From NCBI GenBank assembly GCA_905220665.1, contig CAJNAR010000069.1, forward strand, positions 1 to 33,397: a stretch of DNA of 33,397 nucleotides, given 5' to 3'. Both the position numbers and the translations under genes were made by a program. Numbering within the stretch: position 1 is the stretch's first letter; each line of letters opens with the position of its first letter. Under the pieces are notes generated by a model, which was given only the letters and a program-made list of their open reading frames with translations, searched no databases and was not told where the DNA came from. Shown here in pieces: positions 1 to 10,879 of this stretch. Source of the DNA: Albugo candida (Eukaryota; Oomycota; Peronosporomycetes; Albuginales; Albuginaceae).

Positions 1-1795
1 ATGATATCCCGAAACATTTACTGCGACGATGGCAATCGATGTTAAATCGATTTGTGTTGAGTCGAAAGTATGAGCGGGATTCAACACATGTGCAGCTCAT
101 TCGATCGGAACTTTTATATCTGCCTTATTCACAAGTTGTTTACAGGTTCCGATGATCGAGAAGCAATTAATGAAACAACGACTCCAATTTCTACAACAAT
201 TTGCATTACATTCCAGTACACCTATTCCAAGCAACTGGATATTGACTGGTATGGAAATTGTGAAGAACATCTTACCCAACTTTGGACCGTTCAAGCCGCT
301 TGATATCTTAACGATATCACCACGTCGGCATGCTACCATGGTTCGTTGGAATGTAGCGTCATCGTGGTGGAAGCAGACGTGCGTTTGGTGGAGTCAGAGT
401 AAGTGGGAACTCACACCCCAGACCTTGTCTTCACAGGAGCAATACATCGTTATGTTAAATGCTCCTGTCTGGCTGCAGGTGGATTCTCATCTTCAGTTTG
501 AGCAACGGCAACGTTCTACTAGTGCGGTTGCTCATCGTCGATGTATGGGAATGGTCCCGGAACCTGCGCGTACTTTAGGATGCAGTTCGCTCAAGCGTTC
601 CGCATCCGTTCTCTACGTGATTTGTTCGGCGGAAGATCAACTTGGTTCAATTCGTCTTCCGAGTTTGTCTTGCGTTTCAGTACGCATATAGTTGGAAATT
701 CAGCGGAAGTAGCCAAGACAAAGCTTTTACGACGCTTGTACGTGGAAGCTACTCAAATTTTACGTCGCATTCAACCGGAGGGCGTTTTGTTGTGTCCAGA
801 GCGTTCCATTGCAAAGGCGTATCCGGTTCAGTTTGGCATTCAAATTTCGGATACGAAGGTTTTCTTTCCGACAATTCCTCGGAATCAACTCTTTCGAGTT
901 GTTGGGAAAGCAGAACCACCGGACAAGCCTCACCCACTGCTGCTTCACATACCAGAGAGAGACCGGCCAAGTGCTTCGACTTGGGTAAAGGATTTCTCAA
1001 CGGGTTTTAAACGTCTTCGAGGACGTTTATTACCAATATACTCGGACATTCAGCTCCGACTTACATATTCAATGTTACCAGTGCGATCCCGGTTCTGGTT
1101 TCTGAAGCAAGCTCATCCGGAAATCATCCTGTGTACACAGGAGCATTGTGGTGAGGTGGAAAGTTACCAGCATCTGTTTTTCGACTGTAGTAGGACATAC
1201 CCAATTTGGGAGGAGCTATTTCCTTCTTGGATAGCTTTCTTTTCAGCTCGACCGAAGTGGTCGCACATTGCGTGTCTACGACTTCCTCACCTTAGTGATA
1301 GGTGGAAGCCATTCAGGATGGTGTTGGAAGATCTTTGGTTTGCATTGGTTGCCATTTCGATCCACTTCATCTGGACGGATCGGAATAGACGACTTTTCGA
1401 CCAAGTATCTACAACACCAACAGGACCAGCTGTTTCGGTGATCTACAGCACATTCAGCGCCCATATTCGGTTTTATCAACGTCAGTGCTATGATATCGCA
1501 CAGCTTGATCAGCTCCAGACGGTTTTGCTCGGTTTATTGCAATCAGGTTCAGCAAAAAGATATTTCTCCGGGAGATCAGATCTTCTCAAGATACGAAGGC
1601 GTGAGCGCTCATAAGTCTGAGCTGAGTGGCTAGTCTACTCAACTGTCTTCAACCGCACCAAGTTCACTATTTGTGACTTTTCAAGCCACATCTGCATGTA
1701 TTATATGTTATTTATTGTAGTTTAGGCATTTAGAGAAGTCATTTACGTCTAATTCTAGTAATATAGACACCTTCAACTGAGCTAGAAAGGCACTT
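1..1795 (+). mobile_element. LINE (non-LTR retrotransposon) copy 1, 3' end
   Basis: This is the 3' part of a non-LTR retrotransposon whose 5' part lies before the window. It holds the end of ORF2 (to 1614) and an AT-rich 3' UTR. The UTR block around 1740-1790, with TTCTAGTAATAT at its centre, recurs at 7650-7700 at the end of copy 2, which marks it as the 3' end of the family. The same ORF2 tail recurs on the minus strand at 32420-33397. No poly-A tail is visible; the next copy starts almost at once. Confidence 0.85.
3..1614 (+). pseudogene. LINE ORF2 C-terminal region (post-RT and zf-RVT), frameshifted
   Basis: This encodes the region after the reverse transcriptase (RT) domain of a LINE ORF2. 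Reading starts in frame 3 (3 to about 140, ending in PYSQ), shifts to frame 2 (about 140-575, with QRLQFLQQF and MVPEPARTLG) and then to frame 1 (about 575-1614, with QFAQAFRIRSLRDLF). The last part carries a zf-RVT-like zinc-binding motif: ILCTQEHC, then YQHLFFDCSRTYPIWE. The longest open stretch (541-1614, 357 codons) has an ATG, but that ATG lies inside the frameshifted protein and is not a true start. With two frameshifts the copy cannot give a full ORF2. In an active element this protein nicks the target and reverse-transcribes the RNA. Family assignment is firm; the exact frameshift bases are approximate. Confidence 0.85.
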
Positions 1796-1882
1796 CTCAA
1801 TTTGCCGGCTACTAAGTAACCCGCCAATTTAGTAAAACAACTCGAAAAAACAACTTTTTTCAACTCCTTCCTCTCGAAAACA

Positions 1883-4369
1883 ATGGTTCAAGTCGACATA
1901 TCGACACAACCCAGGGTGCTAGCGTCCACTTGTAGTGACGTGGCAACCCTCATGAGTCACCCTGTTTGGGTGATTGCATGATTGTTGATGAGTCATCACC
2001 CCTATGTGATGACGTGGAAAGTACCCCCACCCCCAGTGTGACGGTACTGGTCAATACCGGTACTACCGGAGTCGGATCTGGTACCGGTGGTACATGCGGT
2101 ACTGTCGTTGCCTCGTCACAGGGTGACCCAAAGGCAACTGCAAGTGTGGACGACACTAAAAGTCCCACGCTTGCTGACCTGATCAAGTCACAAGAGTCCT
2201 TGCGTAAGGACCAGGCTAGAGCTCGGGCGAAATTTCGCGTGGAGCTCGCAAAGCCCAAAGCCTCGGATATCGAGGCTATCCTGCAGCTATATGCTGATGG
2301 GGAGCACCCGGATTGGTCGGTTTTGTCTGCTAAATTGGAAGCAGCAAGACCTTTCCAAATCCGGAAAGCAACCTTCCCGATGGTTTTGGAGACGGGCCAG
2401 TCCTTGACCCGTACTCCAAATGGAAAAATACTAACATCCCTGATGCGAGACCACGGTAATCCGGTTTTTGAAGCCTACTGAGGAGCCGGTCAATCGCTCA
2501 GGTATCCAAAATGCCTGGGGGAAGCATCAGGGTGATGGTCACCACGGCGGATGCCTGCCAACAGTTGGAGTGTCAGCCGGTGACTATCCTTGGGGAAAAG
2601 TATTTTTTTCGAGAGTTTGATACTCTTGAAACAAAGTACTACCTCGATGTTTTCGGCGTAGGCGTGGAGGAAGAACGGAACAACATTCTCCGTGCTCTTC
2701 ACCAACTAGGATGTCAAGTGGTGTATGACACCTTCCGCGAGACGATTCCCACAAGGCAGTGGTGATGTCGACTTGGCGAGTTTACTTCGGTAGTTTGACG
2801 TGCCCCCAACAACTGGTTCGAGTTGGTAAAGTGATTGAACAAATCGCTTACGACAAACAGCTCTACCCAGTACGGGGTAAGAATGCTCCTATTCCAACGG
2901 AACGACCACGTTTTGGTCAACGTGGTCCTTATTGCTTGGATTTGGGTGCTACATCAACCCCGGGAGCACGGCAACACCAAAGCAAGCAAAACAATCCAAA
3001 ACAACGCAAAAATCAATCTGCAACTCAGATTCACAACACCCAAAAACAACAAAAGAACCAGAGACATACAGCCGAACCAGCGGCACTCGTGGTGGCACCA
3101 CAAAAGGTGGTGAATCCAGTTCCCAGTAAGGAATTGGTGGCGAGAAAACCTGACCGGAAGCTCTCCGATCAAATCTCGTTGGAGCTCAACACTCCCCCCA
3201 CTATCACACCACCAGGAGCACAAGCTTTATTGCACCCCACACCTCCCATCCTCCAACTGACCAGTCAGTCATACTCACAACCACGGGTAGAGCGGGATGG
3301 GGATGTATCCATGAAGTTGGCTTGGACGAGTGGAAAACGTAATCGGGTGGAGCCGTTCGACCAAATGGTCTCCAAAGCACCACCTCTTGCGCTTCCAAAA
3401 CTAGCGACGAGTAACTATTTTTCCGTGCTCGCAACAATGGAGGTGGAGATCGAAAAAGTAACAGCGGTTGCCAATCCAGAGAATGGCAATCGCGTCCAAA
3501 TCATCCCCGTGAAAGCACGGATGCCAAAAGAGGTGGCCACCTCGAAAGAGGCGGCACACTTTTATCAAAAACGTCATAGAACAATCGAGAAATCGGAACG
3601 ACCAACCCGAGTTGGTGAAATAGGGGAGCTGATGGAAATCGATTCGAAAAATGCCCTTCACTCACTCCGACCGGACAAGCTGGTTCAAGCGGATTCTTGC
3701 ATCCCTCATGTGCGGAAGCTAATCCAGTTCTGCGCAAATCCGGACAAAATCATCCGAGCGGCACTTGATCATCCGATCACGATGAATGGTGTGCTACTTT
3801 CGTGTATGGAGTCGAATGATAAAGCTTTGGATGAAGTGGCTCATCTACTTATGATAAATCGCGTTTTTGCAACTCACAATCTCGGCGAAGATGTTACGTT
3901 TGCGACACGATGGAGTCGCCACGTTGGTGGAAAAGTTCCCTCCAAGCGATCTGTACTGTTCGAGAAAGTAATGTCGTGGTGGACGTCAGTGCCGGACATC
4001 GTTATCGGTTTGACTCGAGCAACGAAAGCTCTCGCGTTGTTGGAACTTTTATTCATGTGTACTGCTCCGACATTCTACACCAACGACCACTGGATCCAAT
4101 ATCTCACCGATGGACCAGTGATCTGGATTCCGGGTCATCATTGTCGTTTACTTCCAACCAATGTGATCATATCCTTCTTCCGCTCCGACGTTGGGATAAA
4201 GTGTTGGTCTCAATGGTTTGGAGGTAGATGGCGTGGACTTCTTCATGGTGACATCGCTGAGCTTTCCGTCAATCTCAGCTTTTTTCCAGAGGAGCACACA
4301 ACACTTCACCTCTCACAACAAGATGGTGAAATGAGGTTGACTACTGGTCCACTTCAGCGTGAATGCTAA
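1883..4369 (+). pseudogene. LINE ORF1 (gag-like RNA-binding protein), frameshifted
   Basis: The likely start is the ATG at 1883. That reading stops after about 32 codons, and the matching sequence continues in other frames: about 1970-2481, 2511-2765 and 2759-4369. The parts fit together as one protein: a Thr/Gly/Val-rich N terminus, a helical charged stretch (about 2160-2300), an RRM-like or LINE-ORF1-like segment (RVMVTTADACQQLECQPVTI, then WRVYFGSLTCPQQL), a Gln/Asn/Lys-rich linker (about 2960-3100), and a basic C-terminal region. No CCHC knuckle was found. The last 536-codon stretch overlaps the ORF2 frame by 11 bp, the usual two-ORF LINE layout. The protein would coat LINE RNA. At least three frameshifts make it non-functional. 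The RRM-like call rests on pattern only. Confidence 0.7.
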
Positions 4370-7300
4370 GGGCTCCTCGATTATTTCAACGTGGAACAAT
4401 ATCTCAGCACTCACGGTGAATGTTGATGGAATTCATAAAAATGGTCATCTTTTTATCGACCACATCCTATCACAACACTCCATTTGTTGTGTTCAAGAAA
4501 CCAAGTTTCACGATCACAACCAACTGGACTCATTTCAGTTTTTATTATCCTCAAAAATGCAGCACAAAATGTTTGTCAATGATCGCAACAGTGCATTTCT
4601 ACATCCGACTCAAAACCGCAGTGGCGGCGTCATGACAATTCTTCGTTCGGACTTTCCCGGTTACTCAACAGCTGAAGAACTTACCGAACGAAGCATTCGA
4701 AATCGTTATTTGGTTTTGCGTCTTCTCATTCACGATGCACCGGTGTATATTCACAATGTATATGCACCGGTCACGGCCGAGGAACGAGTGGGTTTTTATG
4801 ATTTATTGCTTTCCAACACTTTTGAATCGACCGCAACACATATCGTATTTGGTGATTTCAACACACCACTCGATCCAGCTATCGATGCTTCGAGTGGAAC
4901 ATTTCGATACGAACCAAGTCGATTAGCGTGTTTGGAATGGCTTTCACAGTTGGGTGTGGTCGACGCTTGGCGAATTCAACATCCGACTGAAAAAGTATTT
5001 ACAGGACCATTACCGCGCAAGAATCGATTAGATTATATCTGCATGTCGGAAGAGCTATTCAATATGGTATACAAAACCTCTGAGTATTTTCGTCCACGAC
5101 ATGCGGGAGATCATCTGGCACAAAAAGTAACTTTTGCAAATCCAACTCAATCTCCGGGACGAGGATATTGGAAATGTTCATTACGATTATTTGAATATCC
5201 TAAAGTTGTCGAAGCAATCAAATTGGAAGCGAATTTGGTGCTCGAACAGTTACGGACAACTTCGAATCCCGGTAAAATGTGGGAATGTTGGAAGACGAAA
5301 ATCAAGAAACAGCTTCAAATCATTGAAAAAAAGGTTGCAAAAGATAGCCGACGTGATGTTGAGTCTAGCCAGCGTGTTTTGGAAGTCGCAGCAGCTCGAT
5401 ATCGCATTCAGGACACCAATGAGTCACGGTATTTTTACGAATCGAGTCTCCAACAATTTCGAATTTCAGTCGAAAACAACGCGAAATACAACCAAGATGA
5501 CAGCTTCGACCATCACGTGAAGCATATGGAGAACTCTTCAAAGCATTTTTTCGCCCTCCGGATAGTTCTTGTCGTCGCGTGCCGATCGAAAATGTTACCA
5601 AAAAATGTGGTACAGTGACATCGAACCCGAGGAAGATTATTGACGAATTCAGAGATCATTGGGGTGGTGTCATGGGCTCTCTTTATAGCTCAGAGACCGA
5701 CTCAAATGCTCCATGTGACAGAAAGCAAAAAAAGTTACTCGATTAGATTCAAGTCTCACTTGCCTCAGCAGAGCAAGAACGTCTCTCAACTCGGTTAAGT
5801 ACGACCGAGATGGCGGAAGCGATCAAGCACATGCGGAGTAGTTCTTCTCCAGGTATGGATGGACTACCAGCTGCATTTTATCAGCTTGATCCGGAAACGT
5901 TTGGCGAGTGTCTGAAGATCGTGTTCGAATATCAACTGGAAGGAGGAATTTTACTTCGATCACAACGTCACTCGGCAATCACACTTTTATACAAAAAAGG
6001 ATCACGAGGTGATCCTGGCAACTATCGACCGATCGACACTGCTTTGCGTCGATGTAAAAGTACTTTCAAGAGTTTTGGCGTATCGATTGCAACGTTTTTT
6101 GCCAAAATTGATCCATCAAGATCAAAAAGCATTCGTGCGAGGAAGGTCAATGCATCACCATATTCGACATCTCGCCGACATACAAGACTTGGTCACTCAT
6201 CGTGGGGAGCAAGCTTATGCGACTTTTCTCGACTTTTGAGAAAGCGTATGATCGAGTCAATTGAACGTACATGTTTCGCGTTTTGGAAAAAATGGGCGTT
6301 GGAAAAAGTTTCATCGACTGGGTTCGCCTTTTGTACACCAACACGAAAGCACAGTTGATGATCAATGGCAATATCACATCGTCCATTACACCACAACATG
6401 GAGTAAAAGAAGTTGATCCTCAATCAGCGTTTCGCTTCCTGATAACGATCGAACGTTTCGGAAATTTACTTTGGCAATACGAAGAACATGGTGTTTGGAT
6501 CAATGGCACGATGGTCGCCACAGGACTATTTTCGCGGACTATTCGACATTGGTTTCAAAGACACCAAATGGTGTTTTGACGCAACTCGAACTCGTCCAAG
6601 TCTATTATTATAGATCTTGTGCGAAACGCAACTTGAGCAAGTAATCTTTGCTCTCCTTGAATCGTACCGTGCCGCGTCCTCATATTCCCAATTTGAGCAT
6701 AATGATTCCGAAGTATTCGGTCAAGTATTTCCAGCATTTCGTTTTTTCAGACATCGTTTCAACCAATGATTCTATCAACTCTTGACAAGCGTTTTTATGA
6801 TGGGTTTGGTGAATGGGTTCGACGATCACGTACTGTCTATTGTGGCCTACTGGTTGCGCAGACTATTTAACAACTTCTGAGTTATGCTGTGCACGTGGAA
6901 ATATGAAAAGATTCGACGCACGTACACCTGAACAGCAAAGAATTCTTACATGTTTGCTGACAGTATAAATTTCTTTTCTTATGGGGCAGGAATCCCCTTT
7001 CTTCTGATGTGCTTATTAGATTCTTTAACAAACATTCCTGCGCATTAAGCAACTGCTTCGACGAAGGTATCGCATCATGGAGCTGCTACTTTTAAACCGA
7101 GCTCGCAAAATGTTTCGACAATTATTAGCCTGGAGGACGATACACATTGAGTATTTTGGAAATCATCTGCTTCAAGTTTGAAATCCGCAGTCTCCAAGAC
7201 TTTGATAGAGATTGCGACAAATGTCCAAAGAAGAAACTATTCTGCATAAAATTTTACAAGAACGATGTATTTGATGCATCGTCCTTCTAGTCGAACGCAT

Positions 7301-7620
7301 TTGGATTTCCAAGGTGTTGAATCAACTCGTGACGCAAGGATCATTTGGTAGATTTTCAGGAGTCGACGGTCATTGATGCGGGTACGCACAGGCAAGTAGA
7401 AATGCAGGTGCAACTTCCACCCTAGTCGTAGTTGGTTGGCTACGTTCCACCTAGTGAGTTGAACACCAATTTGGGAACACGACACTTTTGGACTAAGTAC
7501 AATTTCACCAGCTGGACACAGTCTCATATTGTGGTGGATTCAGACTACTGCAAAATAGAACTATCAGCGAGAAGACATATCATCACATCGAACAGATTTT
7601 CTCGTGAAACGTTATTTATA
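4359..7620 (+). pseudogene. LINE ORF2: APE-type endonuclease and reverse transcriptase, broken
   Basis: The first 420 codons (4359-5618) are open and form an APE-like endonuclease. It shows N21 (LTVNVDGI), E47 (CCVQETKF), NVYAPV, GDFN, RLDYI and a terminal GDH in place of the usual SDH, so the catalytic set is nearly complete. The frame opens with GTG at 4359, overlapping the ORF1 stop; no ATG lies close by, so initiation may depend on ORF1 translation. After a frameshift near 5618 comes the RT: MAEAIKHMRSSSSPGMDGLP, a frameshift near 6030, FVRGRSMHHHIRHLADIQ, LDF-EKAYDRVN with an extra T in a T-run (6234-6237) and TGA replacing a likely Trp codon, then FADY at 6531-6542 where FADD is expected. 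The tail is unreadable except for a stretch near 6890-6960 that matches copy 1 at 49-120. Confidence 0.85.
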
Positions 7621-7821
7621 TGTATATTTGTTAATTAAGATAGTATCCTAAGAAGTCAGTTGCTCTGATTCTAGTAATATCGAAAGCTTCATCTGGATTA
7701 GTACGTTCAGGTCGAGTAATGAAGAAGTCGCAGGATTCTGTAGAAGGCTTGAAACGGTACGATGGTCCATGCTTTCCGACGTTTGGACGCCGAACTTGTG
7801 CTGTAGCGTTTTATGACTTGG

Positions 7822-7992
7822 TCTTATAAACGTTAATTTCGCTTACAACCTATCACGATTTTGGTTGAGACATCTTCATGGTACATGCGATACGTGTAAT
7901 GTTCAAGATCAATGCGTTAATTCGCCTTTGAGCATGTGCACGTGTCAATTTTGGAATATATCGAAATACGTGTATTTTACTGACATTGCTTG
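7822..7992 (+). mobile_element. Short LINE-like remnant (zf-RVT-like)
   Basis: One frame reads NFAYNLSRFWLRHLHGTCDT followed by further Cys residues and CQFWN. This resembles the RFW...C..C...C..W pattern of the zinc-binding end of LINE ORF2 proteins, but it differs from copies 1-3 in this window. It would be a scrap of a second LINE family. It is short, and the frame has a stop just before it (TGA near 7812). Confidence 0.3.
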
Positions 7993-8208
7993 AAACGAAT
8001 AACAGCAGCGGTTTATGATTTTACCAACCTCATATTTCAAATATTACATGAAGCTTGTGCTAAGAAGGGTAAGCCCTACACGTATAGTCAAATCTATCAA
8101 TTAGATAACGACGGAATGTACATTGAGTCGGTTCTACTCGATGAGCGTCGCGCTCATTCTCAATTATCGCCGTGTACGGTCCGTACAGTACGCAATTACT
8201 ATAGGTAA
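7984..8208 (+). other. Unassigned open frame, possibly an exon
   Basis: An open frame of about 74 codons with no upstream ATG reads through KGKPYTYSQIYQ and DNDGMYIESVLLDERR. It ends in TAA inside a good splice donor (AG|GTAAGA at 8205). A matching acceptor (TGTGCGCAG) lies at 8265, giving a 61-bp candidate intron, but after splicing the frame meets a stop two codons later. An initiator-like element (8152-8167) lies inside this frame, which argues against coding. I do not recognise the product. Confidence 0.2.
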
Positions 8209-8597
8209 GATATCACCACCTCATTCACATGCACACACAAACTAAGCGCTCTTTTGTGTGCGCAGACTTTGATTCCATGCGAACACACACAACGTAACGC
8301 ACATTTTGTGTCCACTACACACTTTAGAGATGCTTGGTGTGAACACTCCAACCGCGGAACACATCTTCCTATTTCAGTATTTATCACGTAAATAAAGGCA
8401 GGAAAAAGCGCGATACCGAACGCACACTTTCTGGTTCTAGGAGAAGCCTTTTGAGCCTTTCTCCCGGTCCGTTCAGCACAAAACGCAAGCATCTGCATAC
8501 AGCCCAGCCCATCACCTAATTCTCCTATCAAGTAATTCAGCTCAAGCGCACCATTCATCCTCCTGTAAGAACGCATGCTCTATAAAATGTCATAATA
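8085..8597 (+). repeat. Diverged direct repeat, copy 1
   Basis: This block matches 9390-9922 in the same orientation. Shared anchors in order are AGTCAAATCTATCAATTA, a CATTCTCAA segment, GTGTGAACAC, AGCGCGATACCGAACG (AGAGCGATATCGAACG in copy 2), GCCTTTCTC, CACAAAACGCAA and ATGCTCTATAA at the end. The copies have diverged by many substitutions and small indels. Together they bracket the PAN-domain sequence. Copy 1 holds the initiator-like site and the 8205 donor; copy 2 has lost the donor. Confidence 0.65.
8152..8167 (+). promoter_or_regulatory. Oomycete initiator-like element
   Basis: GCTCATTCTCAATTAT fits the oomycete initiator consensus GCTCATTYYNCAWTTT closely. It would place a transcription start here, 5' of a 61-bp candidate intron (8205-8265) and about 0.5 kb before the PAN-domain sequence. 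The equivalent position in the downstream repeat copy (about 9458) reads GTCATTCTCAAGTC and is a weaker match. One motif is not proof of a promoter. Confidence 0.4.
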
Positions 8598-8611
8598 TAA
8601 TATTACCAAGT

Positions 8612-9276
8612 AATTTTGCCTATCATCGACTATTTTATCTCATTGTTCATTTCGTCGTCGATATATACTCTGATGTGGACGACCTTTGTCCAATGTGCCA
8701 TCGTCATCAGCACGCATTCTGCGATGTCAAACTCCTGGAAAATGCCGAGTTTACAGGGCGAAACATAAATCCAATGACTGTGAATGATGTTCGAATATGC
8801 ATCAACGCCCTTCAAGTCAAGTTTTTTAACGCATCTGCAATCTTGCCAACATTTCTCTCTGCCACCAGCATTGGGTGCGAGGTCGTAATTCTCACTTCAT
8901 GCCAACAGTCCATCCAACCCCAAAAGCTGGCCGTTCAATTTATTACATCACTAAAAGTACACCCGATCCACCTCCTGCTCCATGCAACCTGAATTTATGT
9001 AAAGGAAGTAATCAATGTATTCCTGTCATCGGCGGAGAAGCAACATGCACACCATCAAAGGGATACCTTATCAACGTCTTGATCTTTGGAATTGATCTTG
9101 ACCTTCCAACGATAAAGCCTACCATTGACGATTGCAAAGCTCACTGCATTCAGTATAAAGCTTGCGTTGACACCTCCTTTAACATAATCAATAAAGTATG
9201 TCAAATGAAGGGTTTGGTTATCAATCTGCTACGTTTTGACGATATACATTCCGCTTATGTGAAAATGCACGATTGA
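8612..9276 (+). pseudogene. PAN/Apple-domain protein (CBEL-like), frameshifted
   Basis: Two frames join to give a secreted-lectin-type protein. Frame 2 (about 8612-8880) has a Cys-rich start (LCPMCHRHQHAFC) and an Apple-like stretch (ENAEFTGRNINPMTVNDVRI). Frame 1 (about 8875-9276) has a Pro/Thr linker (TPDPPPAPC), LCKGSNQCIP, then a better Apple domain: GIDLDLPTIKPTIDDCKAHC, KACVDTSFNIINKVCQMK. The alternating Cys spacing fits PAN/Apple domains, which in oomycetes occur in cellulose-binding elicitor lectins. No start ATG or signal peptide is visible in frame, and the frame change near 8870-8900 breaks the gene unless an intron was missed. AATAAA at 9330, 54 bp after the stop, fits a polyadenylation signal. 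Confidence 0.6.
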
Positions 9277-9329
9277 GTTGCTGTCTTCTGAATTTCAGTG
9301 TTTTGATACAAGTTAATTTTCCTCTTAAC

Positions 9330-9335
9330 AATAAA
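9330..9335 (+). terminator. Polyadenylation signal AATAAA
   Basis: AATAAA lies 54 bp downstream of the PAN-domain stop codon on the same strand, in a T-rich 3' flank. This is a normal eukaryotic position; function is inferred. Confidence 0.35.
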
Positions 9336-9389
9336 TGTATCGTCCATTATTGCATAAAACGGGGAATAACACGTGGATAAATTCAAATA

Positions 9390-9922
9390 CAGTCAAATCT
9401 ATCAATTAATTCACAGATTTGATTCATTTTGAGGCGCTCCTTTGCGATCAGAAACGCAGTCATTCTCAAGTCAACTAATTGGATACTATACAGATATCTA
9501 TTTCATCAACATACTCACTACGATACATGCATTGTAAGCTCGCTAGAGAGCGCTACACTCTTGAAGCTGTGTCCGTGCGAAAGTATAGGAATTGCGCCAC
9601 ATCTGATATTCACCACACAATTGCAGTTCCAGAAAAAATTATTCGTGTGAACACCTTAGATACGGAGCTGTCATCCTATTTACGTGTTCATCACAGAAAA
9701 AAGATAATGCACGCAAAGAGCGATATCGAACGAAATTCAAACTCATTCTATTGAGCGTCTATAAGCCTTTCTCACGGTACTTCACACACAAAACGCAATG
9801 GTCTAAAATACATGCGCTCCATCCCACCACCCAATCATATCATCAATCCGTCGAGTCGACGCTCATCATTCTTCGCTTCAAAAATCAAGAAAGTAACACA
9901 AATGCTCTATAACATATCATCC
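9390..9922 (+). repeat. Diverged direct repeat, copy 2
   Basis: Partner of 8085-8597. It lies just downstream of the PAN-domain sequence and ends where the Ty3/gypsy remnant begins. One frame is open through about 9700-9910, but the matching frame in copy 1 is not conserved, so coding is doubtful. The pair could be a local gene-family duplication (5' ends of two PAN genes, the second lacking its domain) or the flanks of an unrecognised element. Confidence 0.6.
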
Positions 9923-9949
9923 TAGCGATAGAGTACACGACTTCACTCT

Positions 9950-10850
9950 CTCCACCGTCTGCTTTGAAATCATTTGTGTAGTTCATCTTCAGTACAAACA
10001 TTCCAATGCTGAGAAAATTTGTCCGATCCAGTATCCAATCCGCTGTTTGCGCTCGCTCAGGAGAGAACGCATGACTTGAAGCATTTGACGATTCACTGCA
10101 TCCACCGTTCCATTTGCCCATGGCAAGACGCCGTGACGAAATGGTGTATAGCACCCAGCATTTTTTGTAGTTGCTCCATGACTTTGTTTTTGAAATGGAG
10201 CCTTGATACGATATCCACCATAGAATCACACTATACCGCTTAAACCATTCCAGGAGCTCCTTAACGGTCACCTCCGTGTTCGCCATTGATGTTGGTATTA
10301 GCTCGCAAAATCCACTCATCCCATCTTTTAATACCAATACGTAACAGAATCCATGCATTCCCTTACACATGGTCAAGAAAAAAACAAAGTGCAGTTTTTC
10401 GTTCGGTCGGGTTGGTCGTAACGTCTCTCCATAATGTCTTTGACACATTTCTCCATTCGCCACCAAACTCTCTCACATCTGACTTCATTGTCGTCCATGC
10501 GACATGTTCTGCAAGTATGCATAGTGCTGTAGTCATCCCATGGTGACCTGCTGAGCCAGCATGAGCTAGGGCACATAGCCTTTACTGTAAGTTGATAGCT
10601 GCATCTGGTATCTATATACGTTTTTTTGTAATAACCGATATGGATATCTCGGCATCATTTATCAGATCCCGGTGGATCACGTGTTTGCGCTCTTTTTCTT
10701 TTATTTCCCTGGTTTCATCCAGGGAAGGCCATTCAAAATGTTCATTCTCCAACGGGGTGATATCTTCGACCATTGCTAATGCACAGCATTTCGGTGCTGT
10801 CTGCTTAACCACTTCATATTTAGGGTTTCCCCCCATACTTTTATTTCACA
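9950..10850 (-). pseudogene. Ty3/gypsy integrase fragment, catalytically dead
   Basis: Read from 10850 down, this gives the pre-integrase stretch (EHFEWPSLDE), the H2C2 zinc module (ALAHAGSAGHHG, about 10520-10570; CQRH about 10435) and the rve core: GETLRPTRPNEKLHF, KDGMSGFCELIPTSMAN, LLEWFKRY, WISYQGS and WANGTVDAVNRQMLQVMRSL. The D,D-35-E acids look lost: Asp after LHF is Val, SDQG is SYQG (about 10198-10218), and NGTVE is NGTVD (10099-10120). The first Cys of the CxxC pair also appears to be Gly. Several frameshifts separate the parts. In a live element this protein inserts cDNA into the genome. The family call is firm; residue losses depend on my frame joins. Confidence 0.8.
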
Positions 10851-10879
10851 TGCAACATGCTCCGCCGTATATCTAAACA

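Larger units (their letters stand above)
1800..7705 (+). mobile_element. LINE copy 2, near full length, degenerate
   Basis: This is a second copy of the same LINE family, directly downstream of copy 1 in the same orientation. It has a 5' leader, ORF1 (1883-4369), ORF2 (endonuclease 4359-5618, RT about 5810-6700, decayed tail to about 7620) and a 3' UTR block at 7640-7700 shared with copy 1. The matching 3' UTR blocks set the boundaries of both copies. Target-site duplications were not found by eye. The many frameshifts show it is inactive. Confidence 0.8.

Noticed and set aside
541..1614. Stand-alone 357-codon gene
   Set aside because: It is the tail of LINE ORF2; matching protein continues upstream in another frame.
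8199..8576. Minus-strand ORF of 125 codons
   Set aside because: It lies across the direct repeat and the matching frame is not kept in the other copy.
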